Shown: positions 1-6,626, numbered from the stretch's first letter. The stretch is DNA of 6,659 nt from Saprospiraceae bacterium (GCA_020630455.1 JAHDBK010000036.1:7522-14180), one strand, 5' to 3'. Notes: generated by a model not told the origin, from the sequence alone. Translations and numbers: made by a program.

Positions 1-267
1 ATTAACATCACTATCTAAGGCATCATTGCCTCCTTGGTCTGCATCTGTAAATATATAATTAGCAGGTAAGGTAAAACTAGCATAATAATTATCTGGAATT
101 AAATTATTAAATAAATAATAACCATAGGCATCTGTTGTCGTTGTTCCTACAATATTATTAGTATTATCATATAAAACAATATTTACTCCTGCTACTCCTA
201 CTTCTCCTATTTCTTGAATACCATTTTGATTGTTGTCTAACCAGACGTAGTTGCCTAGAGATGCGGG
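1..267 (-). other. SdrD_B-like domain 4, cut by the window edge
   Basis: Residues 2104-2192. The domain starts with 'L-G-N-Y-V-W-L-D-N-N-Q-N-G-I-Q-E' and continues with 'V-A-G-V-N-I-V-L-Y-D', 'T-T-D-A-Y-G-Y-Y-L-F-N-N-L-I' and 'D-Q-G-G-N-D-A-L-D-S-D-V-N'. The closing 'D-I/F-G' strand lies beyond the left edge. Asp2114 and Asn2118 sit in the presumed calcium turn. Its presence shows that the rod continues past the window. Confidence 0.88.
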
Positions 268-3200
268 TAATAATCCAAATCCAAAATCTAAATGAATATT
301 TTCCCCTTCATTTGGAAATGTAACTGTAGTAATACTATATGTTTCAAAAGCGGCACCATCTGAATCTAAGACATCTGTTACAGGGTTGTTTGAGGAATTT
401 CCGCTTGAATTAGTTGGACTTAATGGAGCATTATATAATGTAGACTGAGTCGTATCTATTCTAATTTGATAATCATTACCTTGAACTAAACAGTCAAACT
501 CTTCAATGTCAAAATAATATTGACCATTTTCATCAGTAGTAGTAGCAACTGGTAGATTATAAGATAACCATGAAATATCTAAATTATCAATTATAACGTA
601 AGAACCATTATTATTTCCAGAATAACTAACTCTAAATATAGTTGCAACGTTTGGAATTATACCAGTATAAGTCCCTACTGCATCAGCAGAAATTGACAAT
701 ACATTTATCCATGAAGATCCATTGAAATATTCAAAGTCCACAGTTAGAGTTCCGCCTCCTTGTTTTTCAACTGAATAGTCAAATGATAGTGTAGCAGTAC
801 TTGCAATTGTAGATAAATCAAATGACCTAGATGCATTTCCAATAACACTTCCTGATATATCTAATCCTCCAGAAACAATAGAATAATTAGTTCCAGTCCA
901 ATCACTTGAAAAATCATTTGTTCCATTATTTCCATTTTGCACAGTAAAGTTATCAGCTATATTTCCAGCAGGAACTGTACAATTAATTGGGTTTCCTAAA
1001 TCATCGTATAATAATACATTAACATTCTCCATTACTTCTTCTCCTTCATCTTGAATTCCGTCTAGATTAGTATCTGCCCATACAATACCTCCTATTCTGG
1101 ATGGCTCAGGTGATAATCCTATATCTACTGTTAAAATGTTTGCATTTGTAATAGAATAAACATTGGTCAAATATGTCATTTCGTTTAAATCGTTATCTAA
1201 AGTATTATCTCCTCCTTGATGAATAGGTGAAACATAATAATAGTTAGGAATAGTATCTAAACCTACAATATAATCCCCTGCAATTAGATTATCAAATAAA
1301 TAATAACCTAAAGCATTAGAAGTGGTACTATCAATTTTCACTCCTAATTCATTATATAATGATACTTCAATATTTGGATATCCTGATTCAGAAATATCTT
1401 GAATACCATCTCTATTCGCATCAATCCAAACATAATCCCCTATTGAATATACACTAAACAAACCTATATCAATTGAATTATCTGTTTCACCTGAATCTAA
1501 AATAATAGGTGGAGTCATGATAGTAACAGGGTCAAGATTACTATCAACTAATGAGTCTAATCCCATCAGATTTTGAGTAATATTATAATTATCATTTGTT
1601 TCTATACTAATAATGTAAGTATCTGGATAAATATCATTAAAACTATAAAAACCACTTGCATCAGTAAGTATACTATCCAACTTATTTTCATTTTCATCTA
1701 ATAAATACACTTTAATATTAGGTACACCTATTTCTCCACCATCTTGAATACCATTTATATTAGTATCATTCCAAACAAAGTTACCAATATTTGAACATGA
1801 GGTCAAAACATTTATAGTATCCCTTACTTCGCAACCTTCACTAGTAGTTACCGTTACATGATATTCTGTATCTACTAATGGAGATACATTAATCGTGTTT
1901 GTTGTTTCTCCTGTACTCCATTCTACATTATAAAAACTTGAATTTAAGCTTAGATCATCAATTGCCATATCTCCAGTAGCAGAACTACCTGTTACCCCTA
2001 TAAATCTCAATGCTATTACACTTCCTAAATAATCTGATAAATCTATAGTTTCTTCAAACCAAGTATTTCCTTGGTCATCAGAAAGAGACCAAAGGTCAGT
2101 CCATGAAAATCCACCATCATTGGTTACTTGTAATGTTAAACTTCCTATTGTAGAACCATACATATGATAATTAAATGTAAATGAAGCAGATGATGAATAT
2201 ATTAAATCATAACAAGGGCTATTTAGGATATAAGTTGCATTATATCTTCCTGAAGCTTCTGTATACAAATAAAAGGTACTACCATTTGCACCAGCAGAAG
2301 GTCCTGTAGATGATGAAGAGGTACCATTTGCATCTCTAATCCAATTATAATCATCATCGAATGATTGTGTCCAATCACCTAATCCACTTTCAAAACCTTC
2401 TGTATGTGGAAATGAATTAATAAGCGTTCCTTGATTACATTGTCCTGTGAACTGATTCCAAGAAAGAACAGTTTGACCACTTCCTGAACAATAATAAACA
2501 TCCTCGCCCAATTCAACATTTGGCAATGGATAAAAAGGTAATGTATAAGAAGCATAAGCTTCACAACCAGATGCATCTTCTACCGTTACATAGAACGTTT
2601 GATTCCCAATAGTTGGAGTAACCGAAGCAATATTACCTATATCACCATTACTCCAAGTGTAAGAATACGGACCACCACTACCACCACCGCCTGTTGCACT
2701 GAGTGAAACCGTTGTTTCAGGACATATATCTCCTCCTAGATAAGAGATAGAAGCTGAAGGCCCACTAAGATTTTGTACCAATGCATCTGTTGTAAGGGAA
2801 CAACCACCATCATCTGTAATAGTAACTACATAAGCACCACCTTGAATAGCTGTTAAATCTTCAGTTACTGCTCCATTGCTCCATTCAAATATTTGTGTAT
2901 TATCATCACCTTGCAATACTAAATCAATAGCTCCATCAGCATTTAGACAAGTAGCATCAGTAACAATTGTTGATACTAAATCTTCATCTAAGAAGTATGC
3001 TGTTTTAATGTCATAACCTCTACACGAACCATTTTGAACACTATAAGTAAAAACATAATCTTGTCCTTGAGAGACAGGAGTATAAATTGTATTTTGATCA
3101 TTTATATTCCCAAAGCTACCTGAAGGAAACCCTTGTTCTAAAGCCCATAATCCTCCTTCTATATTACTATTTAGCTGAACAGCATCTCCAATACAAATTA

Positions 3201-6200
3201 TATTATCAGTACCTATGTCTACATTTGGCATTGTATCTATAGTAATTTCAATTGTATCTCTAAGTGTACAACCATTATAACTTACAGTATATTCATAATT
3301 ATAAATATTTCCAGGTGTTAAATTATAAACTACAGTATTAGAAACATTTGGGTCTAGAATAGAAGTTGAAGAACCTCCTATTTCATTCCATTGTACTGTA
3401 CCAATTGCTTCTAAATTAATTGAACCATTCAAATTAATTCTTTCTACATCACATATCCCCCCATCATCACCAGCATTTGGTTTTTCAACATAAGTAATTT
3501 CCACTAAATCTGAACTACCATCACATCCCGCAGTTGGGCTTAAAACAGTCCATTTTAAAGTTAATTTTCCAGAACCACCAATAAAAATATTAGTATTAGG
3601 GTTACTTGTATCCTCAAATGTTGCATTAATCAATCCTTCTGCATTTTGTATGGTCCAGAATCCTGCTCCTTGCCCTAAAGGTATATCTAAAGCGTCTAAA
3701 CTTACAGTATTTGACCCCATACATATATATATATCTTCACCTGCATAAGATGGAAAACTTGGTTCTCCTATTATAACGGTTACATAATCAAATTCATCAT
3801 TTGTTCCACACTTATCATTATAACCGTATCGAATTGTGTATTCACCATATTCATAAAATGTAGCATTTGTATGGGTAGAATCTATATTTGATAAAGTTAC
3901 AATACTAGGTCCCATTACTTGTTCCCAAATTAGACCTTCTATGTTTGAAGCATTTTCTACAATAGCTTCTAATTTCATCGTATAAGGCAATGTTTCTATA
4001 CCACAATAAGTCTGTACTTCATCTCCTAAAATTTCTGGATCTAAGCCATAAGATTCCCATATTTCAATAGTATCTCTAGATATATATGGGCAGGCAGCAT
4101 CTGTACTCGTCACAACCATTTCTACAAAACTACTTCCATAGTTAATTCCAGTTGATGAATAAGAAGTCGTATCATTATTAGGTTCACCAAATGTAATATT
4201 AGAAGGTGTAATTGTATTCCATTGTATATTTCCAGAATTAACAGGTACTAAAGCTTCTAGAACATAAGGATTTTGATAACAAACTAAGTCTGGTAATATG
4301 GCTGGGTCTCCAGCTGTGGCATCATTTACTGTTATATTTATAGTTTCATCAGTAGTACCACAATCATTTGTAACTGAATATCTAAAAGTATAAGTATTTG
4401 GACCTGAAAGCCCTGTTACTAAAACCTCAGGTGAATTGACATCTGGATAAAATGAAACACCAGCACTAGTCCCATTTACAATTGACCATGTTCCATTAAA
4501 ACCTGTTCCTGTATTTCCATATAATTTTATAGAACCACCGTCACAAGTTATATTAGCATCTGAATTGACTGACACTCCTGTTGGAGGATTATTAGAAACA
4601 AATACTTGTACAGTATCATATCTACTTAGACAATTAGTTATTAAATTTGTAGCCGTTCTATCAGGGTTTAAATCCATATATTGAAAAGTATAGATTCCAT
4701 CTACAAGATTTGTTAGTGTCTGAAATTGATTATAAACGCTATCTTGATTTAGAGGGTTTGGACCTGGGCCAGATATATAATCCCATTTAATTTTATTATT
4801 ATTAAGCAAATTGCCTGCTAATTGTACATTATCTACACCACAAGTTAAATAGAGATCTGTTCCTGCATTTGGAAATGCATTATTATAAGAAGAATGCGAA
4901 TAAGTCAATTCACCTGTTACTATTTCACAACCATTAAAAAAAGTATATTCAAATGTATAAATTCCATTTGGCAATTGTCCTAGAATAAATCTTGGGGTTA
5001 ATTGATATCTATAATCTTCATAAGCAGGATTTGCATAAAAATTAGCTGCATTTCCATTTCTATTCCACGACCATCTAGTAGAATCTCCAATTTTAAGAAT
5101 ACTGAATACTTGTCCAAGAGAAGAACCTGTTTCCCAATTACCCGTATTCTTATAAGTTAACATACCTTGACAACAATGCTCCCCATAATATTGAGCTGAA
5201 TTCCCCATAATCATGTTTAAATCTAATGTTGTAAATGCTTCTGGAGCAGTTTTTAAAGTCAAATCAAGCCAAAAAGAATCTATTTCTAAAATATCTACAC
5301 GTTCTTTAGTAAAATGTATTAAACCATTTCCTCCTGTTCCACAAGAACCTGTATTTTCGTTAACTTCTGGAATATATTTATCAACGATAAAAACGGTATC
5401 CCAGTCCATACAACCATTACCTCTACCTTCCCATATAAAATACCAAGGTCCTTGACCTGGCTCTAAACCAGATACTGTAGCATTAGGGTCATTAAGATCA
5501 CTTATATTTACTGGATAGCCATCTATTTGGGTCCATCTACCATAATATCCATTTGGAATTGGAGTAGCATTTAGACTTACGCTATTAGGTAAAGGAGGGC
5601 AAAAAAGCATATTTTTACCTGCTTCGACCTCTATTCCAGAGCAAGGTCCCGAACAATTAAAAAAGTAAACTGTATCAGTGAGTGCAAAACCAGTTCTACA
5701 ACCACCTGCAACATCCCACCTAAAAATATATTCTCCATAATCTGAGACTGTTACTTTTGTAAAAGGGTCATTAATATCTACATAGGATGCTGTTGTTCCT
5801 GAAACAGATGACCACTCTATAGACCATGTTCCAGTACCATTAGCACTACATGAAGCAAAGAGGTCTCTTGTTAGACCACACCTTCTATCAGGAATTGCAT
5901 TGGCATAAATAGGACCTGGCACATAATTCATTCCTACTCTCATAACATCTCTAGTTGTACAGCCCGTTATAGTATTTGTAATTGTATAAGTTACATAAGT
6001 GTTCCATCCTCCATCATTTCTACAATCTTTTTGATTAAATGAGGGCATTAAATATGCTGCATTTGTTGTATTGCTCCCTGCAACAATCTCTCCTTGATAA
6101 CCTGCTAAAACTCCCCACGAAACTGTCTCCCCTGGTCCTGGAGCATTACCTGCACTCAATAGTATTGAATCTCCAACAAAACATCCATGATTTTGAAATG

Positions 6201-6576
6201 AAGGAACAACGGCTTCTGTAGGTGATGGATTAATGGTATAAGTAACATCTTGAAATGTAGAACCTATTGTACAAGTTGCTGAAATTCTAAAAGTATAAGT
6301 ACCTGGAACAAATGAACCATCTACTGTAGTATTTAAAGATTTAGGATTGCTTATTTGAACATTAGAACCAACAGGAATAGAAACAATAGACCACGTTATA
6401 GAGTTGAAATCAATATTAATTCCAGAGGTAGCACCTACTAATAAAATCTCATCAACAGGTTCACAAAAAGCCATTGGTGAGCCTGCATTTACTGCACAAT
6501 TTTGAGCAGTAATATTATTATTTTTTATATTAAATAATAATATTAATAATAGAGAATGTATAAATATATTTTTCAT
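1..6576 (-). CDS. Giant modular secreted adhesin (PKD/Ig-like, SprB repeat, MAM, SdrD_B-like domains), 3' end missing
   Basis: The frame opens at ATG 6574-6576 and runs 2192 codons without a stop to the window edge, where the last visible codon is AAT (Asn). The start is favoured because a typical signal peptide follows at once and no other in-frame start fits better. Domain order by residue: signal peptide 1-25; PKD/Ig-like units 26-1196; SprB-type repeat 1197-1274; Ig-like unit 1275-1356; Ig-like unit with MAM insert 1357-1595; SdrD_B-like domains from 1596 onward, the fourth cut at 2192. The protein is rich in Asn, Thr, Ser, Gly and aromatic residues and poor in Lys and Arg, as is usual for exported beta-sandwich proteins. 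No enzyme motif was seen. By analogy with SprB-like and other large Bacteroidota surface proteins, it probably acts outside the cell in adhesion, cell-cell contact or gliding. Type IX export is inferred from family habit; the C-terminal sorting domain would lie beyond the edge. The exact ligand is unknown. Confidence 0.95.
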   Translation of the reverse strand, partial: MKNIFIHSLLLILLFNIKNNNITAQNCAVNAGSPMAFCEPVDEILLVGATSGINIDFNSITWSIVSIPVGSNVQISNPKSLNTTVDGSFVPGTYTFRISATCTIGSTFQDVTYTINPSPTEAVVPSFQNHGCFVGDSILLSAGNAPGPGETVSWGVLAGYQGEIVAGSNTTNAAYLMPSFNQKDCRNDGGWNTYVTYTITNTITGCTTRDVMRVGMNYVPGPIYANAIPDRRCGLTRDLFASCSANGTGTWSIEWSSVSGTTASYVDINDPFTKVTVSDYGEYIFRWDVAGGCRTGFALTDTVYFFNCSGPCSGIEVEAGKNMLFCPPLPNSVSLNATPIPNGYYGRWTQIDGYPVNISDLNDPNATVSGLEPGQGPWYFIWEGRGNGCMDWDTVFIVDKYIPEVNENTGSCGTGGNGLIHFTKERVDILEIDSFWLDLTLKTAPEAFTTLDLNMIMGNSAQYYGEHCCQGMLTYKNTGNWETGSSLGQVFSILKIGDSTRWSWNRNGNAANFYANPAYEDYRYQLTPRFILGQLPNGIYTFEYTFFNGCEIVTGELTYSHSSYNNAFPNAGTDLYLTCGVDNVQLAGNLLNNNKIKWDYISGPGPNPLNQDSVYNQFQTLTNLVDGIYTFQYMDLNPDRTATNLITNCLSRYDTVQVFVSNNPPTGVSVNSDANITCDGGSIKLYGNTGTGFNGTWSIVNGTSAGVSFYPDVNSPEVLVTGLSGPNTYTFRYSVTNDCGTTDETINITVNDATAGDPAILPDLVCYQNPYVLEALVPVNSGNIQWNTITPSNITFGEPNNDTTSYSSTGINYGSSFVEMVVTSTDAACPYISRDTIEIWESYGLDPEILGDEVQTYCGIETLPYTMKLEAIVENASNIEGLIWEQVMGPSIVTLSNIDSTHTNATFYEYGEYTIRYGYNDKCGTNDEFDYVTVIIGEPSFPSYAGEDIYICMGSNTVSLDALDIPLGQGAGFWTIQNAEGLINATFEDTSNPNTNIFIGGSGKLTLKWTVLSPTAGCDGSSDLVEITYVEKPNAGDDGGICDVERINLNGSINLEAIGTVQWNEIGGSSTSILDPNVSNTVVYNLTPGNIYNYEYTVSYNGCTLRDTIEITIDTMPNVDIGTDNIICIGDAVQLNSNIEGGLWALEQGFPSGSFGNINDQNTIYTPVSQGQDYVFTYSVQNGSCRGYDIKTAYFLDEDLVSTIVTDATCLNADGAIDLVLQGDDNTQIFEWSNGAVTEDLTAIQGGAYVVTITDDGGCSLTTDALVQNLSGPSASISYLGGDICPETTVSLSATGGGGSGGPYSYTWSNGDIGNIASVTPTIGNQTFYVTVEDASGCEAYASYTLPFYPLPNVELGEDVYYCSGSGQTVLSWNQFTGQCNQGTLINSFPHTEGFESGLGDWTQSFDDDYNWIRDANGTSSSSTGPSAGANGSTFYLYTEASGRYNATYILNSPCYDLIYSSSASFTFNYHMYGSTIGSLTLQVTNDGGFSWTDLWSLSDDQGNTWFEETIDLSDYLGSVIALRFIGVTGSSATGDMAIDDLSLNSSFYNVEWSTGETTNTINVSPLVDTEYHVTVTTSEGCEVRDTINVLTSCSNIGNFVWNDTNINGIQDGGEIGVPNIKVYLLDENENKLDSILTDASGFYSFNDIYPDTYIISIETNDNYNITQNLMGLDSLVDSNLDPVTIMTPPIILDSGETDNSIDIGLFSVYSIGDYVWIDANRDGIQDISESGYPNIEVSLYNELGVKIDSTTSNALGYYLFDNLIAGDYIVGLDTIPNYYYVSPIHQGGDNTLDNDLNEMTYLTNVYSITNANILTVDIGLSPEPSRIGGIVWADTNLDGIQDEGEEVMENVNVLLYDDLGNPINCTVPAGNIADNFTVQNGNNGTNDFSSDWTGTNYSIVSGGLDISGSVIGNASRSFDLSTIASTATLSFDYSVEKQGGGTLTVDFEYFNGSSWINVLSISADAVGTYTGIIPNVATIFRVSYSGNNNGSYVIIDNLDISWLSYNLPVATTTDENGQYYFDIEEFDCLVQGNDYQIRIDTTQSTLYNAPLSPTNSSGNSSNNPVTDVLDSDGAAFETYSITTVTFPNEGENIHLDFGFGLLPASLGNYVWLDNNQNGIQEIGEVGVAGVNIVLYDNTNNIVGTTTTDAYGYYLFNNLIPDNYYASFTLPANYIFTDADQGGNDALDSDVN
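268..1098 (-). other. SdrD_B-like domain 3, interrupted by an insert
   Basis: Residues 1827-2103. It opens like its neighbours with 'I-G-G-I-V-W-A-D-T-N-L-D-G-I-Q-D-E-G-E' and 'V-N-V-L-L-Y-D-D-L-G', but the expected 'T-T-D-E-N-G-Q-Y-Y-F' strand comes only after about 140 extra residues (near residue 2013). The domain then closes with 'I-H-L-D-F-G-F-G-L'. It totals 277 residues against 114 and 117 for domains 1 and 2. The closing 'D-F-G-F' form is common in SdrD_B domains. The extra residues are described separately as a nested insert. Confidence 0.85.
568..981 (-). other. Jelly-roll-like domain inserted in SdrD_B-like domain 3
   Basis: Residues 1866-2003 lie between the 'Y-D-D-L-G-N-P-I-N' strand and the 'V-A-T-T-T-D-E-N-G' strand of the host domain. 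The visible pattern is 'D-N-F-T-V', 'F-S-S-D-W-T', 'R-S-F-D-L-S', 'A-T-L-S-F-D-Y-S-V', 'G-G-T-L-T-V-D-F-E-Y-F-N-G-S-S-W', 'T-I-F-R-V-S-Y-S-G' and 'V-I-I-D-N-L-D-I-S-W'. This order ('F...DW', long strands, then 'I-D-[DN]-[LI]') is that of MAM-like, laminin-G-like or carbohydrate-binding jelly rolls. I cannot assign it to one family by eye. Sugar or polymer binding is possible but not shown. Confidence 0.65.
1099..1449 (-). other. SdrD_B-like (Cna-B fold) domain 2
   Basis: Residues 1710-1826. Motifs in order are 'I-G-D-Y-V-W-I-D-A-N-R-D-G-I-Q-D', 'Y-P-N-I-E-V-S-L-Y', 'G-Y-Y-L-F-D-N-L', 'G-G-D-N-T-L-D-N-D' and the closing 'T-V-D-I-G-L'. Asp1719, Asp1723 and Asp1727 are placed as in the calcium-binding turn of the family. 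The DNA for the 'Y-Y-L-F-x-N-L-I' strand is nearly identical to that of domain 4. Confidence 0.88.
1450..1791 (-). other. SdrD_B-like (Cna-B fold) domain 1
   Basis: Residues 1596-1709. The domain opens with 'I-G-N-F-V-W-N-D-T-N' and the acidic turn 'N-G-I-Q-D-G-G-E', continues with 'V-P-N-I-K-V-Y-L-L-D' and 'T-D-A-S-G-F-Y-S-F', and closes with 'S-I-D-I-G-L-F'. This is the standard pattern of SdrD_B domains, where Asp and Asn side chains of the first turn (here 1604-1612) bind calcium and stiffen the rod. It directly follows the MAM-bearing Ig-like domain and starts a tandem series. Confidence 0.88.
1792..2508 (-). other. Ig-like domain split by a MAM insert
   Basis: Residues 1357-1595. The N-terminal part (about 1357-1380) has the usual opening 'G-E-D-V-Y-Y-C-S-G-S-G' followed by a 'T-V-L-S-W' strand. 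The rest of the fold resumes at Tyr1549 with 'Y-N-V-E-W-S-T-G-E-T-T', then 'I-N-V-S-P', 'T-E-Y-H-V-T-V', 'E-G-C' and 'R-D-T-I-N-V'. In related Ig-like units the 'T-V-x-L' strand and the 'Y-x-W-S-T-G' strand are separated by only a few residues. Here roughly 150 residues with MAM features lie between them, so the simplest reading is one domain nested in another. Confidence 0.7.
1945..2400 (-). other. MAM-type domain
   Basis: Residues 1393-1544 carry the order of motifs seen in MAM domains. There is 'F-E-S-G-L-G-D-W' at 1395 onward, then 'D-D-Y-N-W-I-R' and 'T-G-P-S-A-G'. Next come 'F-Y-L-Y-T-E-A-S-G', 'L-N-S-P-C-Y-D-L', 'F-N-Y-H-M-Y-G' and 'G-S-L-T-L-Q-V'. The end has 'W-F-E-E-T-I-D-L', 'I-A-L-R-F-I-G-V-T-G' and 'G-D-M-A-I-D-D-L-S-L'. 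The fold is a jelly-roll beta sandwich. In animals MAM domains mediate adhesion; in Bacteroidota they occur in secreted surface proteins and proteases, and their ligand is usually not known. The first Cys usual in animal MAM domains is absent, as is common in bacteria. Confidence 0.8.
2509..2754 (-). other. PKD/Ig-like unit with glycine-rich loop
   Basis: Residues 1275-1356 form an Ig-like unit of the Bacteroidota surface-protein type. It has 'C-P-E-T-T-V-S-L-S-A-T-G' at the start, 'Y-S-Y-T-W-S-N-G' in the middle and 'T-F-Y-V-T-V-E-D-A-S-G-C' towards the end. A loop of seven residues, six of them Gly, is encoded at about 2674-2694 by near-identical GGT triplets and could gain or lose a codon by slippage without breaking the frame. 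The domain sits between the SprB-type repeat and the MAM-bearing unit and resembles both in its 'W-S-N-G' turn. Confidence 0.7.
2755..2988 (-). other. SprB-type repeat domain
   Basis: Residues 1197-1274 match the SprB repeat pattern (Pfam SprB family, named for the Flavobacterium johnsoniae gliding adhesin). The visible steps are 'V-T-D-A-T-C', then 'N-A-D-G-A-I-D-L', then 'F-E-W-S-N-G-A-V-T-E-D-L', then 'G-G-A-Y-V-V-T-I-T-D' and finally 'G-G-C-S'. Only a single copy is present here, whereas SprB-type proteins often carry many. In gliding Flavobacteriia such repeats occur in cell-surface filaments moved by the gliding motor. One repeat alone does not show that this protein takes part in gliding. 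Confidence 0.8.
2989..6501 (-). other. Array of twelve PKD/Ig-like units
   Basis: Residues 26-1196 divide into tandem beta-sandwich units with approximate bounds 26-122, 123-216, 217-312, 313-401, 402-572, 573-668, 669-758, 759-844, 845-946, 947-1039, 1040-1121 and 1122-1196. Many units open with an 'AG-x-D/N ... C' strand, then a 'V-x-L-x-A/G' strand, a Trp in a 'G-x-W' context 16-21 residues after the first Cys, a 'Y-T-F-x-Y/R' strand near the end, a second Cys, and a closing 'D-T-x-x-x-x-V' strand. These features resemble the PKD-like and Ig-like repeats of Bacteroidota surface proteins. The units are diverged from one another, with no long exact DNA repeats. They probably form an extended stalk or a set of binding faces. 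The exact family (PKD-like or Ig-like) cannot be settled by eye. Confidence 0.8.
4861..5373 (-). other. Enlarged fifth Ig-like unit with an insertion
   Basis: Residues 402-572 occupy the place of one unit but are about 171 residues long, against 75-102 for the other units of the array. The usual first and last cysteines appear to be Cys412 and Cys550, 138 residues apart rather than about 60. The extra segment includes the 'F-W-L-D-L-T-L-K' strand, an adjacent Cys-Cys pair at 468-469 and a 'T-R-W-S-W-N' stretch. The end of the unit, with 'G-I-Y-T-F-E-Y' and 'N-G-C-E-I-V', returns to the normal pattern. The insert matches no family I recognise. It may be a binding loop or a small extra domain. 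Confidence 0.55.
6502..6576 (-). other. Sec signal peptide of the adhesin
   Basis: Residues 1-25 begin with Met-Lys-Asn, followed by a hydrophobic run rich in Leu and Ile (about residues 8-17). A polar Asn-rich stretch then leads to Ile-Thr-Ala-Gln. Cleavage is most plausible after Ala24 or Gln25, just before Asn-Cys. The positive charge at the N-terminus is weak (one Lys, one His), and the Lys-Asn-Asn-Asn spacer after the core is unusually polar. The Cys at residue 27 is not preceded by a lipobox (no L-x-[AG]-C), so a lipoprotein is unlikely. Confidence 0.85.
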
Positions 6577-6626
6577 AGTAATTGAATCTTAGTAAATCAA
6601 ACAATTACTAAAATTCAATTACTATG
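6574..6626 (-). repeat. Inverted repeat (22-base arms, 9-base loop) ending on the adhesin start codon
   Basis: Arms at 6574-6595 and 6605-6626 are reverse complements except for one position; the loop is 6596-6604. In RNA from the minus strand the odd position is U opposite G, so all 22 positions can pair; in plus-strand RNA it is C opposite A, a mismatch. The gene-proximal arm ends exactly with the ATG, and pairing stops at the next base. There is no run of T after the stem on either strand, so it does not look like a standard intrinsic terminator. A role in controlling translation by hiding the start codon is an inference. It could instead be an operator or a small palindromic repeat element. 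Confidence 0.85.

Noticed and set aside
2379..2576. Short minus-strand open frame of 65 codons
   Set aside because: It lies in another frame inside the adhesin's MAM/Ig-like region, has no recognisable domain, and the overlapping frame has clear family motifs.
3720..3735. Alternating AT run that might be a regulatory or unstable repeat
   Set aside because: It is short, inside the reading frame, and encodes a normal 'D-I-Y-I-C' strand start found in sister units.
5213..5455. Short plus-strand open frame of 80 codons
   Set aside because: It is antisense to the fourth and fifth Ig-like units, with no promoter, no domain and composition that simply mirrors the adhesin codons.
6039..6221. Short plus-strand open frame of 60 codons
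   Set aside because: It is antisense to the second Ig-like unit, with no supporting motif or start context.
1..6576. CRISPR array or tandem DNA repeat region suggested by the repetitive protein
   Set aside because: The repetition is at protein level only; units are diverged in DNA and there are no evenly spaced identical repeats.
6574..6626. Reading the inverted repeat as an intrinsic terminator
   Set aside because: Neither strand has a run of T after the stem, the stem is AT-rich, and on the minus strand it runs into the coding sequence.
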